DNA of 64,000 nucleotides from Rickettsia typhi (GTDB lineage: Bacteria; Pseudomonadota; Alphaproteobacteria; Rickettsiales; Deianiraeaceae). Each line of letters starts with the position of its first letter. Within the stretch, counting starts at the first letter, position 1. The DNA lies in the NCBI GenBank assembly GCA_945898725.1, contig CAMDIK010000003.1, forward strand, positions 1-64,000. The letters are read 5' to 3'. The notes beneath the pieces were generated by a model. That model was not told the DNA's origin, ran no database searches, and saw only the letters and a program-made list of their open reading frames with translations. Of the stretch, positions 61,753-64,000 are shown piece after piece. Both the position numbers and the translations under genes were made by a program.

Positions 61753-62423
61753 TCTTGCTCTTTGCTATTTTTACTACGCCATTTAGCAATTTCCGCATGG
61801 TTTCCACTGCGCAATGTTTCAGGTATTTCAAGATTTTTCCAGCAATTTGGCTGGGTATAGTGCGGGTATTCCAGTTTTCCGTTTAGCGCGGTGCTAAAGC
61901 TTTCTTCGTGCGTTGCCTGGTGGTTTGGAATGAAGTTTTCAATTAGCCTTAGCGTTGCTTCAAGAATCACGCACACGCCAACTTCCCCGCCTAGTAAAAT
62001 ATAGTCTCCAATTGATATTTCCTGCATATTGTAATAGTCTATCACCCTTTGATCTACACCTTCAAAACGATTGCAAACGATGTTTAATTCGCTTAATTTC
62101 GCAAGATTTTGCGCATATTCTTGGTTAAATTTTTTCCCGCGGGGAGAGGTTAAAATCAAGGCACGATCAGGTGAGTTTGAGATATTTTCTATGTTTTGAA
62201 TATTGCTTTCCAGGGCATTTGCCAGCACATCTGCGCGCAAAATCAACCCTGCCCCACCGCCCGCGGTTGTGTCGTCAATTTTCTTATGCTTTCCTATGCC
62301 GTAGTCGCGCAAATTTATTATTTCCACTTGCCAGATTCGGCTATTTTTTGTGTGCTTTAGAAGTGAAATATCCAAAGTATTGCTAAAATATTCAGGATAT
62401 GCTGTAAAAATTCTAACCAACAT
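61749..62423 (-). CDS. trmD: tRNA (guanine-N1)-methyltransferase
   Basis: VRIFTAYPEYF, RFEGVDQRVIDYYNMQEISIGDYILLGGEVG. Confidence 0.95.
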   Translation of the reverse strand: MLVRIFTAYPEYFSNTLDISLLKHTKNSRIWQVEIINLRDYGIGKHKKIDDTTAGGGAGLILRADVLANALESNIQNIENISNSPDRALILTSPRGKKFNQEYAQNLAKLSELNIVCNRFEGVDQRVIDYYNMQEISIGDYILLGGEVGVCVILEATLRLIENFIPNHQATHEESFSTALNGKLEYPHYTQPNCWKNLEIPETLRSGNHAEIAKWRSKNSKEQD

Positions 62424-63117
62424 TCTTAAAAGTTATAAAATAATTCATTTTTATATCGCGTGAAATGCTAAATTTGCGAATAAACGGGTTGTAATTAACC
62501 CCCGTAATATCAACAGATTTCATGTTATATTTCTCAATTTTCTCATTAATTTCTGACGGGCGCAGGAAGGCTTTCCAATTATGAGTATGTTTTGGAACAA
62601 TTTTTAGTATATATTCCGCGCAAAATTTTGCCAGAACCAAAGACTCAATAGTGCGATTTATTGTGGAAATTATAACCAATCCACCGGGTGCAAGACGGTG
62701 CATAATTTGCAGGAAAAATAGCTCTAAATCCGGCACGTGCTCCAGCACTTCAGACACCACTATAACATCAAATTTATCAATGTTTTCCGATATAAAATCA
62801 TCTTGAACCTGATATTTTAAATTTGCAAAACAAGATGCCTGCGCCACTTTTATAATTTCCGCAGATGGGTCAACCCCTGTGACGTTAAAGCCCAATTTTG
62901 CAAGCGAATTAGACAATATTCCCCCGCCACACCCGAAGTCTAAAATGGAAATTTCGCCATAATTAGCGTGGAAATGTTTTTCAATTGTGCGCGTGATATA
63001 TTCAATTCTAATGGGGTTAAATTCGTGTAACATGCGCATTTCACCACTATTATCCGCCCACTTTGCGGCGTATTTACTAAATTTTTCTACTTCTTGTGCT
63101 AAATAAGATTTTTTCAT
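62413..63117 (-). CDS. ubiG: Ubiquinone biosynthesis O-methyltransferase
   Basis: MRMLHEFNPIRIEYI, ILDFGCGGGILSNSLAKLGFNVTGVDPS, THNWKAFLRPSEI. Confidence 0.93.
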   Translation of the reverse strand: MKKSYLAQEVEKFSKYAAKWADNSGEMRMLHEFNPIRIEYITRTIEKHFHANYGEISILDFGCGGGILSNSLAKLGFNVTGVDPSAEIIKVAQASCFANLKYQVQDDFISENIDKFDVIVVSEVLEHVPDLELFFLQIMHRLAPGGLVIISTINRTIESLVLAKFCAEYILKIVPKHTHNWKAFLRPSEINEKIEKYNMKSVDITGVNYNPFIRKFSISRDIKMNYFITFKNVG

Positions 63118-63175
63118 GAAAAATATTGCCTTTAATGATTATATGAATAATAAAAATGCAAAATACAAGTTTTTT

Positions 63176-63889
63176 ATGACAAAATTTTTAATTGCAAACT
63201 GGAAAATGAACGGAGATCGTGCTTTTATAGCTGATTATGCGCAAAAGTTCCAAAAACAAACTAGCGAAAAAGTGGAATATATTATTGCCCCGCCTAGTTG
63301 TTATTTAGATTTTACTCTTCAGAAGTTTGAAAATCGTGCGAAAATTGCGGTGCAAGATGTTTCAAATTATGAAAGTGGGGCGTATACCGGGCAAATTTGT
63401 GCAAAAATGGCGCATGATTTGGGTGCAAAATATGCCATCATAGGGCACAGTGAAACCAGAAATTCTGGCAATGTAAATGTTTTGCAAAAAGTGAAAAATG
63501 CTATATCCTGCGGGCTAAAAGTTATATACTGCATAGGTGAATCCAGTGAAATTCGTGGCAGTGGCGTGGAGAAATATCAGCAGTTTTTATGCCAGCAGAT
63601 AGACGATATTTTACCGGCAGTGAGGGAGGAAAATTTTATGATAGCCTATGAGCCAATCTGGGCAATTGGCACGGGAAACCCCGCTTCAGCATTGGATATT
63701 GAGGAAATTTCAAGCCTTATTCGCAGTCACCTTGCGGGCGCAGGGCTTAATAATATATCAATATTATATGGCGGTTCTGTCACATTGCAAAATGCCACAG
63801 AAATACTAAATATACCCAATATTTCCGGGCTTTTAATTGGTGGAATGTCTTTAAAATGGGATCAATTCGGGGCAATAATTCCTAGTTAA
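63176..63889 (+). CDS. tpiA: Triosephosphate isomerase
   Basis: FLIANWKMNG, YAIIGHSETR, AYEPIWAIGTG, ILYGGSV; start moved to MTKFLIANWKMNG. Confidence 0.95.
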   Translation: MTKFLIANWKMNGDRAFIADYAQKFQKQTSEKVEYIIAPPSCYLDFTLQKFENRAKIAVQDVSNYESGAYTGQICAKMAHDLGAKYAIIGHSETRNSGNVNVLQKVKNAISCGLKVIYCIGESSEIRGSGVEKYQQFLCQQIDDILPAVREENFMIAYEPIWAIGTGNPASALDIEEISSLIRSHLAGAGLNNISILYGGSVTLQNATEILNIPNISGLLIGGMSLKWDQFGAIIPS

Positions 63890-63998
63890 TATGTAGGAAT
63901 TTTTTAATTTTCTGTTGCCAGGTAGTTTTATTTTTAACTTTGGGGCTATTATCCACATCCTGCGCCGGGGCGTAATACTCGCACCAGTCTGTTTTGCG
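63882..63998 (-). CDS. C-terminal end of an unidentified protein (continues past window)
   Basis: Minus-strand frame ...RKTDWCEYYAPAQDVDNSPKVKNKTTWQQKIKKFLHIN*. Confidence 0.35.
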   Translation of the reverse strand, partial: RKTDWCEYYAPAQDVDNSPKVKNKTTWQQKIKKFLHIN

Positions 63999-64000
63999 AA

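Noticed and set aside
63949-63957. TTATCCACA, a perfect DnaA box
   Set aside because: Single copy inside the C-terminal coding end of a neighbouring gene; no box cluster, so no support for an origin

Overview
AT-rich, gene-dense 64 kb window from an alphaproteobacterium, most likely a Rickettsiales-type host-associated lineage. Evidence for the lineage: archaeal-type ValRS C-terminus, ppdK, a DUF2610-like protein, a VirB6-like protein with a huge C-terminal extension, scattered ATP-synthase genes. Lineage is inferred from protein appearance only. Housekeeping genes recognised include valS (3' part), ppdK, rpmB, dapB, cysS, sucA, dnaA-like, gmk, ubiB-like, atpG, glnA, trmB, recF, rnhA, hemJ, pheT, ilvD, degP/htrA, pssA, rpsU, rbfA, trmD, ubiG and tpiA. 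rnpB (RNase P RNA) lies at 16040-16395 and is not in the ORF track. Accessory content stands out: (1) a type I secretion locus (47.6-61.8 kb) with a 2900-aa RTX protein carrying internally repeated exit-signal-like modules, an ABC exporter whose ATPase motifs look degenerate, an HlyD-like protein with an N-terminal hydrophobic extension, a TolC-like protein and a lipobox-bearing putative beta-barrel; (2) uncharacterised proteins behind near-consensus sigma70 promoters, two of which end in eukaryotic-type CaaX prenylation motifs (CNIF, CGIM), one of them also carrying a clan-CD (caspase/C80-like) His-Gly...Cys arrangement, making them candidate host-targeted effectors; (3) a convergent pair of coiled-coil/repeat proteins; (4) an apparently acatalytic inositol-monophosphatase homologue. 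All assignments are by eye from the sequence and supplied ORFs; no database search was run.
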